From NCBI RefSeq assembly GCF_029855045.1, contig NZ_CP123228.1, positions 4,216,001 to 4,280,000 of the forward strand: 64,000 bases of DNA, read 5' to 3'. This document shows, piece after piece, positions 36,593 through 45,099 of this stretch. A program made the translations under genes and the position numbers. Position 1 is the stretch's first letter, and every line of letters begins with the position of its first letter. Under the pieces are notes generated by a model, which was not told the origin of the DNA, searched no databases, and saw nothing but the letters and a program-made list of their open reading frames with translations. The stretch comes from Piscinibacter sp. XHJ-5. GTDB taxonomy: Bacteria > Pseudomonadota > Gammaproteobacteria > Burkholderiales > Burkholderiaceae_C.

Positions 36593-37534
36593 ATGCCAGT
36601 CTACAGCATGACCGGTTATGCCAGCGCCACTGCGGGCGCCGGCGCGACATCCGAAACCGGCACTATTGCCGAAGGCCCGACGGGCCGAACCAACGGCAGC
36701 GCCGCCAGCGTCATCGTCGAGCTGCGTTCCGTCAACGGGCGCTTCCTCGACCTCAATTTCCGCATGCCCGATGAATTCCGCGCGCTCGAGCCGTCGTTGC
36801 GCGACCTGCTCGCCGCATCGCTGCGGCGCGGCAAGGTGGAACTGCGGATGTCCACGCGCGCAGAGACGGATACCGCCTGGCCGCAGCCGCAGCCGGATCA
36901 GCTCAACCGGCTGAGCCGTCTCGAGAGCACGGTGCAGGGCTGGCTGCCGAAGGCGCAGCCGCTGTCGGTCCACGAGGTGCTGCAGTGGTGCAAGGGCGGC
37001 AGCATGACCGAGCGTCTCGACGAAGTCGCGCTCGACGCGGCCAGGCGGGCGATCGCCGGCCTGACCGATGCGCGCGCACGCGAAGGCGAGCGGCTCGCCA
37101 AGGTCCTGATGGAGCGGGTGAAGCGGCTTCGCGAGCTGGCCGCGCAAGCCGAGCCGCTGGTGCCTGCGGTCGTGCAACGACAGCAGCAGAAATTCCTAGA
37201 GCGCTGGCAGGAGGCGCTCGACGCCGCCGGCGCCGCCCAGTCGGTGCCGCGCGAGGCATTGCAGGAACGAGCCATCAGCGAAGCTGCGTCCTACGCCATT
37301 CGCATCGACGTGGCAGAGGAACTGGCCCGGCTGCGTGCCCACCTCGACGAAATCGAAAGGTTGTTGAAAAAAGGCGGCGAGGTCGGCAAGCGGTTGGATT
37401 TCCTGATTCAGGAGTTACTGCGTGAAGCAAACACCCTGGGCTCGAAATCGTCCTCGCTCGAATTGACCAACATCTCGGTCGAAATGAAGGTCGCCATCGA
37501 GCAGTTGAGAGAACAAGTGCAAAACCTCGAATAA
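36593..37534 (+). CDS. yicC: YicC-family endoribonuclease
   Basis: 313 aa. VYSMTGYASA at the N-terminus, ELRSVNGRFLDLNFRMPDEF, and the C-terminal DUF1732 (LDFLIQELLREANTLGSKSS, EMKVAIEQLREQVQNLE) are diagnostic. YicC/YloC proteins have endoribonuclease activity. A Gly/Ala/Thr-rich insert of about 25-30 residues after MTGYASA makes it longer than the usual 287-290 aa. It is followed by gmk 9 bp later, a conserved pairing. Confidence 0.94.
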   Translation: MPVYSMTGYASATAGAGATSETGTIAEGPTGRTNGSAASVIVELRSVNGRFLDLNFRMPDEFRALEPSLRDLLAASLRRGKVELRMSTRAETDTAWPQPQPDQLNRLSRLESTVQGWLPKAQPLSVHEVLQWCKGGSMTERLDEVALDAARRAIAGLTDARAREGERLAKVLMERVKRLRELAAQAEPLVPAVVQRQQQKFLERWQEALDAAGAAQSVPREALQERAISEAASYAIRIDVAEELARLRAHLDEIERLLKKGGEVGKRLDFLIQELLREANTLGSKSSSLELTNISVEMKVAIEQLREQVQNLE

Positions 37535-37543
37535 ATCCGAGCC

Positions 37544-38164
37544 ATGGAATACCCCGGCAATCTATTCGTCGTCGCCGCGCCCAGCGGCGCGGGCAAATCG
37601 AGCCTCGTCAAGTCGCTGCTGGAACTCGATTCGCACCTGATCGTCTCGGTGTCCCACACCACGCGCAAGCCGCGCGGACAGGAACAGGACGGCCGTGAAT
37701 ACCACTTCGTCGACGACGCGGTGTTTCGCCGCATGGTCGACGACGGAGCGTTCTTCGAATGGGCCGAGGTGCACGGCCATCTGTACGGGACGTCCAAGGC
37801 CGGCGTGCAATCGATGGTGGCCAGCGGGCAGGACGTGGTCCTGGAGATCGACTGGCAGGGCGCGCTGCAGATCAAGAAGCTGTTCCCCAACGCGGTCCTC
37901 ATCTTCATCCTTCCACCCAGCTACGACGAGCTGGCGCAGCGGCTGAACCGTCGCGGCGAGGACCGGCCGGAAGTCATTGCCCAGCGGCTGGAGAACGCAC
38001 ATCACGAGGTGGCGCAGGCCCGGCACTTCGACTTCGTTATAATCAACGCTTTGTTCGAGATCGCTGTTTTCGATCTGAAGACAGTGGTTCACTCCCAGCG
38101 CCTGAAGTACGCCGCCCAGCTTCGCAGCAAGCCGGCCGTCTTCAAGGCCCTCGACCTCAGCTAG
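37544..38164 (+). CDS. gmk: Guanylate kinase
   Basis: 206 aa. P-loop [20 protein letters not shown], then [20 protein letters not shown] and [20 protein letters not shown] for GMP binding. It converts GMP to GDP with ATP. It forms an operon with yicC and rpoZ, and lies near spoT as in most betaproteobacteria, linking guanine nucleotide supply to (p)ppGpp metabolism. Confidence 0.97.
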   Translation: MEYPGNLFVVAAPSGAGKSSLVKSLLELDSHLIVSVSHTTRKPRGQEQDGREYHFVDDAVFRRMVDDGAFFEWAEVHGHLYGTSKAGVQSMVASGQDVVLEIDWQGALQIKKLFPNAVLIFILPPSYDELAQRLNRRGEDRPEVIAQRLENAHHEVAQARHFDFVIINALFEIAVFDLKTVVHSQRLKYAAQLRSKPAVFKALDLS

Positions 38165-38185
38165 ACGCCCGTTTGGAGTTGCCAC

Positions 38186-38389
38186 ATGGCCCGCATCACC
38201 GTCGCAGACTGCCTGATCAAGATTCCGAACCGCTTCCAGCTGGTGTTGGTCGCCACCTACCGCGCCCGCATGCTGAGCCAGGGCCACGCGCCCAAGATCG
38301 AGACGAAGAACAAGCCCGGCGTGACGGCGCTGCGCGAGATCGCTGCTGGCGAGGTCGGCCTCGAAATGCTCCGCAAGGTGCCGGTCTGA
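38186..38389 (+). CDS. rpoZ: RNA polymerase omega subunit
   Basis: 67 aa. [20 protein letters not shown] and [20 protein letters not shown] are the omega signature. It stabilises RNA polymerase and is part of the ppGpp site. GGAG lies eight bases before ATG. It follows gmk by 21 bp and is followed by a clear intrinsic terminator. Confidence 0.97.
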   Translation: MARITVADCLIKIPNRFQLVLVATYRARMLSQGHAPKIETKNKPGVTALREIAAGEVGLEMLRKVPV

Positions 38390-38407
38390 GCCGGCAAACC
38401 CAGCAAC

Positions 38408-38431
38408 AACGGCCCTGCGGGGCCGTTTTTG
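38408..38431 (+). terminator. Intrinsic terminator after rpoZ
   Basis: The stem AACGGCCC / GGGCCGTT with loop TGCG is perfect over eight pairs and is followed by a T run. It starts 18 bp after the rpoZ stop and would end the yicC-gmk-rpoZ transcript before spoT. Confidence 0.9.
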
Positions 38432-38491
38432 TTGGCACGGTCTCGGCAATCTCTCGGTGCGACGCCCTGCATTCCACGATAAATTAGGGGG

Positions 38492-40771
38492 ATGGCCTCC
38501 CGCTCGTCCGGCACCGCAGTCGCCGAGCCCGTCACCCCGGGCTCCCGGCGCAGCGCTGCCAAGACAGCGGCCAAGCCCAGTGCCGACGCCGCGGCGGCTT
38601 CCTTTGCCGCGCTGACCCACAAGCTCGACTATCTCGACGCGGGCGACATCAAGCGGGTGCGTGAGGCCTACCGCTTCGCCGACGAAGCCCACCTCGGCCA
38701 GTTCCGCGCCAGCGGCGAGCCCTACATCACCCACCCGATCGCAGTCGCGGGCCTGTGTGCCGACTGGAAACTCGATGCGCAGGCCATCATGGCCGCGCTG
38801 ATGCACGACGCCATGGAGGACTGCGGCGTCACCAAGGCCGAGCTGATCGAGCGCTTCGGCTCGCCGACCGCCGACCTGGTCGACGGCCTCACCAAACTGG
38901 ACAAGCTCCAGTTCTCCACCCGCGAGGAGTCGCAGGCCGAGTCGTTCCGCAAGATGCTCCTCGCGATGGCGCGCGACGTGCGCGTCATCCTCGTGAAGCT
39001 CGCCGACCGCCTGCACAACATGCGCACGATGGATGCGATGGCCGCCGCCAAGCGCACGCGCATCGCCCGGGAGACGCTCGACATCTATGCGCCGATCGCG
39101 CACCGCCTCGGCCTGAACCAGACCTATCGCGAATTGCAGGAGCTGTCGTTCCAGCACCTGCGGCCATGGCGCCACGCAGCGCTGTCCAAGGCCGTGCAGA
39201 AGGCGCGCGGCTACCGGCGCGACATCGTCGAGCGCATTCAGCGCGACGTCGAGAAGGCCTTCCACCAGTCCAAGCTCGAGCTGCAGGTGTTCGGCCGCGA
39301 GAAGACGCTGTTCTCCATCTACCGCAAGATGCGCGAGAAGCACCTCACCTTCGCGCAGGTCAACGACATCTTCGGTTTTCGCATCGTCGTGCAGACGCTG
39401 CCCGAGTGCTATCTCGCGCTCGGCGTGCTGCACCAGCTCTACAAGCCGATGCCCGGCCGCTTCAAGGACTACATCGCGATTCCCAAGGCCAACGGCTACC
39501 AGTCGCTGCACACCACGCTGGTGAGCCCGCTGGGCACCGCGGTCGAGTTCCAGATCCGCACCGAACACATGCACGCCGTGGCCGAGAAAGGCATCGCGGC
39601 GCACTGGCTCTACAAGTCGAAGGGCGGTGCGGTGCAGGTGCAGGAAGCGCAGCGGCTGGGCGCGATGTGGCTCCAGTCGCTGATCGACATCCAGGACGAG
39701 ACGCGCGACGCGAGCGAGTTCCTCGAGCACGTGAAGATCGACCTCTTCCCCGACGCTGTCTACGTCTTCACGCCGAAGTCGAAGATCCTGGCGCTGCCGC
39801 GGGGAGCGACGCCGGTGGACTTTGCCTACGCGATCCACTCCGATGTCGGCGACCACTGCGTCGCCGCCAAGGTCAACGGCGAGCCCGTGGCGCTGCGCAC
39901 CGAGCTGCGCAGCGGCGACGTGGTCGAGATCATCGGCGCGCCGGGTGCCAAGCCCAATCCGGCCTGGCTCAACTTCGTGCGTACCGGCCGTGCGCGATCG
40001 AAGATCCGTCACTACCTCAAGACGATGGAGCAGGAGGAGTCGCAGGAGCTCGGCTCCAAGATGCTCACGCAGGCGCTGCGCGCCGAGGGCCTCACGATGC
40101 CCGGCGACGACACCGAGGAATCGCCGGTGTGGCAGCAGCTCACGCGCTGGAGCGGCAATCGCAGCCGCGAGGAATTGCTGACCGACATCGGCCTCGGCCG
40201 CAAGATCGCGACCATCGTCGCCAAGCGCCTCGCACGGCTGCTGGCCGACCGCGGGACGCGCCCCGATGCGGTGACGCTGACGATGGGCCGCTACGCCCAC
40301 GAGGACAACGATCATGCGCAGGGCATGGTCACCATCGACGGCGCCGAAGGCGCGTCGGTGCAGATGGCACCGTGCTGCCATCCGATTCCCGGTGACGCCA
40401 TCGTCGGCTACCTGGGCCGCGGCGAGGGCCTCGTGATCCACACCGCGGAGTGCGGCATCGGCAAGCGCCTGTACGAGCGCGACAGCGAGCGCTGGATGCA
40501 GGTCGACTGGGCCGAACAGCCGACGCGGGCATTCGAGACGGGTGTCACGGTCCTGGTCAAGAACGGCAAGGGGGTTCTGGCGCAGGTGGCTGCGGCAGTC
40601 GCTGCCGCCGAAGCCGACATCACGCACATCGACATGGGCGACGAGCCGGCCGCGCAGACGACCGAGCTGCGCCTGCTGCTGAGCGTTCGCGACCGGCTGC
40701 ATCTGGCCGAGGTGATGCGAACGCTGAAGCGCTCGTCGCTCGTGCTGCGCGTCGCCCGCGTCAAGCCTTAG
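38492..40771 (+). CDS. spoT: Bifunctional (p)ppGpp synthetase/hydrolase SpoT
   Basis: 759 aa. The HD hydrolase domain covers about 55-205 (THPIAVAGL, ALMHDAMED with His105-Asp106). The synthetase domain covers about 255-365 (RFKDYIAIPKANGYQSLH, VEFQIRTEHMHAVAEKGIAA). TGS covers about 415-475, and the ACT domain ends the protein. An intact HD site indicates hydrolase activity, so it is SpoT/Rel rather than RelA. The first 35 residues are low complexity. A GGGGG lies directly before ATG 38492, closer than ideal, but no other start keeps the HD domain. Confidence 0.96.
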   Translation: MASRSSGTAVAEPVTPGSRRSAAKTAAKPSADAAAASFAALTHKLDYLDAGDIKRVREAYRFADEAHLGQFRASGEPYITHPIAVAGLCADWKLDAQAIMAALMHDAMEDCGVTKAELIERFGSPTADLVDGLTKLDKLQFSTREESQAESFRKMLLAMARDVRVILVKLADRLHNMRTMDAMAAAKRTRIARETLDIYAPIAHRLGLNQTYRELQELSFQHLRPWRHAALSKAVQKARGYRRDIVERIQRDVEKAFHQSKLELQVFGREKTLFSIYRKMREKHLTFAQVNDIFGFRIVVQTLPECYLALGVLHQLYKPMPGRFKDYIAIPKANGYQSLHTTLVSPLGTAVEFQIRTEHMHAVAEKGIAAHWLYKSKGGAVQVQEAQRLGAMWLQSLIDIQDETRDASEFLEHVKIDLFPDAVYVFTPKSKILALPRGATPVDFAYAIHSDVGDHCVAAKVNGEPVALRTELRSGDVVEIIGAPGAKPNPAWLNFVRTGRARSKIRHYLKTMEQEESQELGSKMLTQALRAEGLTMPGDDTEESPVWQQLTRWSGNRSREELLTDIGLGRKIATIVAKRLARLLADRGTRPDAVTLTMGRYAHEDNDHAQGMVTIDGAEGASVQMAPCCHPIPGDAIVGYLGRGEGLVIHTAECGIGKRLYERDSERWMQVDWAEQPTRAFETGVTVLVKNGKGVLAQVAAAVAAAEADITHIDMGDEPAAQTTELRLLLSVRDRLHLAEVMRTLKRSSLVLRVARVKP

Positions 40772-41318
40772 GGTATTTCACCTCGACGACCTCGATCCGC
40801 TCCACGCCGCCCGGCGTGACGAGCGACACCTCGTCGCCCACCCTCGCCTTCAGCAAGGCACGCGAGATCGGCGCGATCCAGCTCACCTCGCCGTGGCTGC
40901 TGTCCGCCTCGTCGATGCCCTTGATCGTGATCGTGCGTTCGTCGCCGGCTTCGTTGGAGTAGGTCACCGTCGCGCCGAAGAACACCTGATCGTGTCCATG
41001 GTGCACCGAGGGATCGACCACCTCCGCGATGTCCAGGCGCTTGGTCAGGAAGCGGATGCGCCGGTCGATCTCGCGCAGCCGCTTCTTGCCATACAGGTAG
41101 TCGCCGTTCTCCGAGCGGTCGCCATTCTTCGCCGCCCACGAGACCACCTCGACCACCTTCGGCCGCTCGACGTCGAGCAGCGACATCAGCTCCTCGCGCA
41201 GGCGCGCGTAGCCCTGCGGGGTGACGTAGTTCTTGCCGCCGGGCGGCAATGCGGGCAACGAGACTTCGTCGTCATCGTCGTCGCTGCGCTCGCTCTCGCG
41301 GGTGAAGGCCTTGTTCAT
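40761..41318 (-). CDS. greB: Transcription elongation factor GreB
   Basis: 185 aa. NYVTPQGYARLREELMSLLD and SWAAKNGDRSENGDYLYGKK form the coiled-coil tip with acidic residues. RIRFLTKRLDIAEVVDPSVH is typical of GreB, and EVSWIAPISRALLKARVGDE is the FKBP-like domain. It rescues backtracked RNA polymerase. An acidic stretch of six Asp/Glu residues near residue 13 is an addition at the N-terminus. Its 3' end overlaps the 3' end of spoT by 11 bp. Confidence 0.95.
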   Translation of the reverse strand: MNKAFTRESERSDDDDDEVSLPALPPGGKNYVTPQGYARLREELMSLLDVERPKVVEVVSWAAKNGDRSENGDYLYGKKRLREIDRRIRFLTKRLDIAEVVDPSVHHGHDQVFFGATVTYSNEAGDERTITIKGIDEADSSHGEVSWIAPISRALLKARVGDEVSLVTPGGVERIEVVEVKYPKA

Positions 41319-41472
41319 CGCCGTTCGTCTCGTGGCTGTCTCCAACGGAGATTGTCCGTATCCGGCGGGCGTCGTCCGATGGTGGCAGCTTGACCCCAGT
41401 GGGGTGTACGAAATGGCGATCGCCCTGCCGGCCAAGCAGACGGCGCTGGCGACGCGGTCCCCGGATCGCCGG

Positions 41473-41622
41473 CTAGGTCACGGGTTGCCGCCAGACCGCG
41501 GCCACCACGACCGCCGCGACGACGGCGCCGAGGAGGATGAGCCAGACCGCGGCGCTGCGCCGCTTGGCCTTGTCCCGAAACAGGCTGCGGTCGCTGGGCC
41601 AATAGAACGGTCGCTTGTGCAT
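41473..41622 (-). CDS. Small single-helix membrane protein, 49 aa
   Basis: A short frame starting MHKRPFYWPSDRSLFRDKAK, with a basic stretch (KAKRRS) followed by one hydrophobic helix (VWLILLGAVVAAVVVAAVW) and a short tail. GAGG lies seven bases before ATG 41622. The ATG is 10 bp after the stop of the upstream small gene, suggesting co-expression. A single-pass inner-membrane protein with a cytoplasmic N-terminus is expected from the positive-inside rule. No homologue is recognised. Confidence 0.6.
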   Translation of the reverse strand: MHKRPFYWPSDRSLFRDKAKRRSAAVWLILLGAVVAAVVVAAVWRQPVT

Positions 41623-41632
41623 GCGCTTGACC

Positions 41633-41863
41633 TCAGCGTAGGGAATCGATGAAGCCGACGACCAGGCTGCGGACGTGTTCGGCGAGATCCTCGTCGCCCA
41701 GCTGTCGTTCCAGCAATCCGCGGGCGAGCACGCTCACGAGCCGGCTGTCGCGATAGATGCGGGCGCTCCAGATCTCCGCTCCACCGGGTCTGATCGTCAG
41801 GATGTACGTGTGTTCCGCGCCGCTGCTCGCGCCGACACAGCTGCCCTTGAGCGTTTCGTTCAT
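41633..41863 (-). CDS. Hypothetical small protein, 76 aa
   Basis: From ATG 41863 it reads MNETLKGSCVGASSGAEHTY and continues with a beta-rich half (YILTIRPGGAEIWSARIYR) and a helical half (LLERQLGDEDLAEHVRSLVV). An in-frame start at 41974 would add 37 residues of low-quality sequence. No family is recognised. It sits between greB/small-membrane genes and the phasin gene, all on the minus strand, in a 650-bp stretch otherwise without large genes. Confidence 0.6.
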   Translation of the reverse strand: MNETLKGSCVGASSGAEHTYILTIRPGGAEIWSARIYRDSRLVSVLARGLLERQLGDEDLAEHVRSLVVGFIDSLR

Positions 41864-41977
41864 GTCCGAGGTCGGCGCTTCGCCCCCCGCGAAGCGCGTG
41901 GACCGCCGCTGCTGCGACGGCCCACGAAGATTGCAATGGAGCGGCACGGCCCCGTGGCCCGCGCCGCAGGCCACCCG

Positions 41978-42523
41978 TCAGGCGGCTCGCTTGGCGCGCG
42001 CGCCGGCTGCCTTGGCCGCCGTGGCGGTCGCAGCCTGCACGTTCGCCTCGGTGGCTTCGGCGGCCTGCTTGACGGCCTTCTGCAGGGCCTCGTAGGCGCC
42101 GTTGGCGGCGGAGACCGCCGATTGCATGAAGGCGATGGCATTCTCGCTGCCGGCCGGGGCGTTCTTCACGGCGGCGTCGAACGAGGAGATCAGCGTCTTC
42201 TGCGCTTCAGCCGCGGCGCTTTCGGCGATCTGGGCGACTTCGGTGTTGGTGGCCGAGACGATGTCGTACACCCGACGGCTGTACGCCGTCAGCTTTTCCA
42301 CCGTGGGCTGCACGCCGGTCGCCTGGAAGGCGAGGAGCTGCTGCGGATCGCGCACCGACAGGGCGCCGCTCGCCGCTTCGGCGATTTCGGACAGCGCGGC
42401 CTTGCCGGTCTGCAGGTTGAGCTCGACGAGCTTCTCGAGACCTTCGTAGGCCTTGGCGGTGGCGCCGAAAACGGTACCGAGTTGCGCTTTCTGGGCGGCG
42501 ATGACTTGTTCGACGGTCAGCAT
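41978..42523 (-). CDS. phaP: Phasin (PHA granule-associated protein)
   Basis: 181 aa. [20 protein letters not shown] and [20 protein letters not shown] are the phasin family core, rich in Ala with amphipathic helices. The C-terminus is an Ala/Lys tail ([18 protein letters not shown]), like PhaF/PhaI-type tails but short. It coats polyhydroxyalkanoate granules, so the organism probably stores PHA. The perfect palindrome 40 bp upstream (42563-42579) is the likely PhaR repressor site. Confidence 0.93.
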   Translation of the reverse strand: MLTVEQVIAAQKAQLGTVFGATAKAYEGLEKLVELNLQTGKAALSEIAEAASGALSVRDPQQLLAFQATGVQPTVEKLTAYSRRVYDIVSATNTEVAQIAESAAAEAQKTLISSFDAAVKNAPAGSENAIAFMQSAVSAANGAYEALQKAVKQAAEATEANVQAATATAAKAAGARAKRAA

Positions 42524-42562
42524 GGTGGGGCTCGCTTGTGAAGTGTGGGAAGGGGTATCAAT

Positions 42563-42579
42563 ATGTTGCACTGCAACAT
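42563..42579. promoter_or_regulatory. Candidate PhaR operator upstream of phaP
   Basis: ATGTTGCA-C-TGCAACAT is a perfect 17-bp palindrome, 40 bp before the phasin start. It carries the TGC/GCA core described for PhaR, which represses phasin genes until granules titrate it away. It also lies upstream of the divergent nuclease gene. Confidence 0.6.
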
Positions 42580-42776
42580 GACCCCATTCTAGAGGCAGAA
42601 GGCGACCGATTCAAGGCGATTTGCTGCGATGCATCAAACAGCTTCCGATGGGCGTGGTGCTGGGGTTGATAGCACATCACGCCGGACGCTCGGCGGCGTC
42701 GTTTCATCTTCTGGTTCCCGAAACCTTCCGCACCATGGTCACGCCCGCGCGGCTTCCATCAGCCCCGAGCCGGACG

Positions 42777-44699
42777 ATGACGGGACCGACTTCGAATTTC
42801 TGCGTGCAAGCCTCGATCGCCGCCGCGCTGCTGGCGTCGGGCGGCCTCGCCTGCAGTGCCGCCGATTCCAACGGCCGCTTCACCAGGGTCGCGGTGACAC
42901 CGATCTACACCATCCAGGGCACGGGCAGCATGAGCCCGCTGGCCGGCAGGATCGTCACGACGAGCGGGGTGGTCACCAAGGTCAACGACAACGGGTACTT
43001 CCTGCAGGACATCGCAGGCGACGGCAATCCCGCCACGTCGGACGGCATCTTCGTGTTCACCGGCGCCGCGCCCAGGGTGGCCGCCGGACAGCGTCTGCAG
43101 GTGACGGCACGCGTGACCGAGTTCAACACGGGCGCGGCGAGCAATGCGCAGACGGCCGCCCATCCGGTCACCGAGCTCACCGGCGTGTCCGCGCAAAGGC
43201 TGCTCGGCTCGGGGTTCGGCATCGCGCCGACACCGATCGCGCTGCCGCAAACGACCAGCGGCGAGCTGGAGCGCTACGAAGGCATGCTCGTGCGCATTGC
43301 CGCGCCGCTCACGGTGTCGCAGAACCACTTCCAGGGACGTTTCGGCCAGGTGACCCTGTCGGCCGGCGGTCGGCTCGAGGCACCGACCAACCGCCATCGT
43401 CCCGGCACGTCGGCGGCACGCGCGCTGGCCGAGCTCAATGGGCGCAGCAGCATCGTGCTCGACGACGGCAGCAGCCTGCAGCATCCCCACCCGATTCCGT
43501 ACATCGGCCTTGCCAACACCCTTCGTTCCGGTGACACGGTGCGCGGCCTCGTCGGCGTCATCGACTACGGCCTCGCCACCGACAGCAGCGCGGGGCCCGC
43601 CGCCTACCGCCTGCACCCGACGGTCGCCCCGATCGTCACGCGCGACAACCCTCGCCGCGCCGCGCCTGCGGTTGGCGGCAACGTCAAGCTGGCGAGCTTC
43701 AACCTGCAGAACTACTTCACGACGCTCGACGACGGCGCGCGCGGCTGCTTCCCGAGCAACACACGCAGCGACTGCCGCGGCGCTGACAGCGGCGCCGAGT
43801 TCAAGCGCCAGCGCACGAAGATCATCGAGGCGATTGCCGCCATCGATGCCGACGCTGTCGGCCTGATGGAGATGGAGAACAACGGCAGCACCGCCCTCGA
43901 CGACCTGGTCGAGGGCCTCAACGCCAGGCTCGGCGCGGGGACGTACGCCGCGGTGCCGGTCAGGGCCTCGGCCACCGGCACCGATGCGATCAAGGTGGCG
44001 ATGATCCACAAGCCGGCGCGGCTGGCGCGCCTGGGCGCGGCGCGGTCCGACGCCAACCCGGTGCACCAGCGGCCGCCGCTGGCGCAGACTTTTGCGGCCG
44101 CCAACGGCGAGGTCTTCACGCTGGTGGTGAACCACTTCAAGTCCAAGCGCTGCAACGGCGCCACCGGCGCCGACCTCGACCAGGGCGACGGCCAGGGCTG
44201 CTTCAACGCCACCCGGGTCCGGCAGGCCAAGGCCCTGCATGCCTTCATCGCCAGCTTGCAAGCCAGCAGCGGCGACCCGGACGTGATCGCCATCGGCGAC
44301 CTGAACTCCTACGCCAAGGAGGACCCCGTCGTCGCGCTCACCGAGGCAGGCTGCGTCGACCAGGCCGCGCGCTTCGCGAGCTTCGGCTACTCGCATGTCT
44401 TCGACGGCGCCGCAGGCCGGCTCGACCATGCGCTGGCCACGCCGTCGCTGAGCGCCCAGGTCAGCGGCGCGACCGAGTGGCACATCAACGCCGACGAGCC
44501 GTCGGTCATCGACTACAACCTCGAGTTCAAGCCGCAGGACCTCTACACGCCGTCGCCGTACCGCTCCAGCGACCACGACCCGTTGGTGATCGGCCTGACC
44601 CTGCGCGCAGAACAGCCTGCGCTGATCAGGCGCCGGCGGACGCGGACGACTTCGCCGCGTCGGCTGCCCCCTTGCCGCCCTTCGGTCGTCCGGTCTTGA
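42777..44699 (+). CDS. Secreted endonuclease/exonuclease/phosphatase-family nuclease (ExeM/NucH-like)
   Basis: About 640 aa. A signal peptide (QASIAAALLASGGLACSA) leads to an OB-like N-terminal region (TSGVVTKVNDNGYFLQDIAG). The EEP catalytic domain begins near GNVKLASFNLQNYFTTLDD and includes VGLMEMENNG (Glu), LVVNHFKSKRC, VIAIGDLNSYAKEDP (Asp/Asn) and YRSSDHDPLVIGL (Asp-His). Two Cys pairs fit a periplasmic or extracellular enzyme. ATG 42777 is chosen; ATG 42735 is possible. After DPLVIGLTL the protein continues about 30 Arg/Pro-rich residues that overlap the convergent gene, so the true protein may have an odd basic tail. Confidence 0.85.
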   Translation: MTGPTSNFCVQASIAAALLASGGLACSAADSNGRFTRVAVTPIYTIQGTGSMSPLAGRIVTTSGVVTKVNDNGYFLQDIAGDGNPATSDGIFVFTGAAPRVAAGQRLQVTARVTEFNTGAASNAQTAAHPVTELTGVSAQRLLGSGFGIAPTPIALPQTTSGELERYEGMLVRIAAPLTVSQNHFQGRFGQVTLSAGGRLEAPTNRHRPGTSAARALAELNGRSSIVLDDGSSLQHPHPIPYIGLANTLRSGDTVRGLVGVIDYGLATDSSAGPAAYRLHPTVAPIVTRDNPRRAAPAVGGNVKLASFNLQNYFTTLDDGARGCFPSNTRSDCRGADSGAEFKRQRTKIIEAIAAIDADAVGLMEMENNGSTALDDLVEGLNARLGAGTYAAVPVRASATGTDAIKVAMIHKPARLARLGAARSDANPVHQRPPLAQTFAAANGEVFTLVVNHFKSKRCNGATGADLDQGDGQGCFNATRVRQAKALHAFIASLQASSGDPDVIAIGDLNSYAKEDPVVALTEAGCVDQAARFASFGYSHVFDGAAGRLDHALATPSLSAQVSGATEWHINADEPSVIDYNLEFKPQDLYTPSPYRSSDHDPLVIGLTLRAEQPALIRRRRTRTTSPRRLPPCRPSVVRS

Positions 44700-45015
44700 T
44701 CGGCGGCACCGCTGCGAGCGCCTGCAGCAGCGCGGCGTCGGGCATTGCCGCCAGCGCCTTCAGCCCGGCGCGAAGCAACTCGCTTTTCTTGGCCAGCCGC
44801 CCCAGCTTGCCGGCGCGCAGTTTCAGCGCATCGATCACCGCGTACTCGTCCTTCGGGATCGTGAAGCTGTCACGCACGAGCTTGCGCTTCGCCGGCTTGG
44901 CCGCCTCGACGACGGGTGCCGCGGCAGCGGCGGGCTTGGCGGCCGGGCGCTTTCGCGCCAGCGCCTTGGCGGCGGCCTTGCGCGGCGCGGCGCGCTTTGC
45001 CGTGGTGGATGCCAT
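44626..45015 (-). CDS. Lys/Ala-rich basic protein, possibly nucleoid-associated
   Basis: 129 aa. Residues 1-45 are an Ala/Lys/Arg/Pro tail (TTAKRAAPRKAAAKALARKR) like histone-H1-type bacterial tails. Residues about 45-95 are a folded part (VRDSFTIPKDEYAVIDALKL, LAKKSELLRAGLKALAAM) that looks like a ribbon-helix-helix-sized DNA-binding unit. The C-terminus is again basic (PIKTGRPKGGKGAADA). Role in nucleoid or transcription is inference. Its last 74 bp overlap the end of the nuclease gene on the other strand. TATA-rich promoter-like sequence lies at about 45035-45055. Confidence 0.75.
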   Translation of the reverse strand: MASTTAKRAAPRKAAAKALARKRPAAKPAAAAAPVVEAAKPAKRKLVRDSFTIPKDEYAVIDALKLRAGKLGRLAKKSELLRAGLKALAAMPDAALLQALAAVPPIKTGRPKGGKGAADAAKSSASAGA

Positions 45016-45099
45016 GGTGTTCTCCGGAAATTGTGCAAACGGTATATACAGTTTATCCGTTGCGCCCCGGATCGGCAAGCGCGGCGCCGACTGGCCGGC

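Noticed and set aside
37562..40702. 1046-codon minus-strand frame opposite gmk-rpoZ-spoT
   Set aside because: It spans three well-conserved genes on the other strand and encodes low-complexity Arg/His/Leu sequence; an artefact of high GC.
41319..41472. Terminator or RNA gene between greB and the small membrane gene
   Set aside because: CCCCAGTGGGG can form a short hairpin but lacks a T run; nothing else is seen in the 154 bp.
45030..45060. LexA box in front of the Lys/Ala-rich gene
   Set aside because: CTGTATATAC is present, but the second half lacks CAG at the right spacing.
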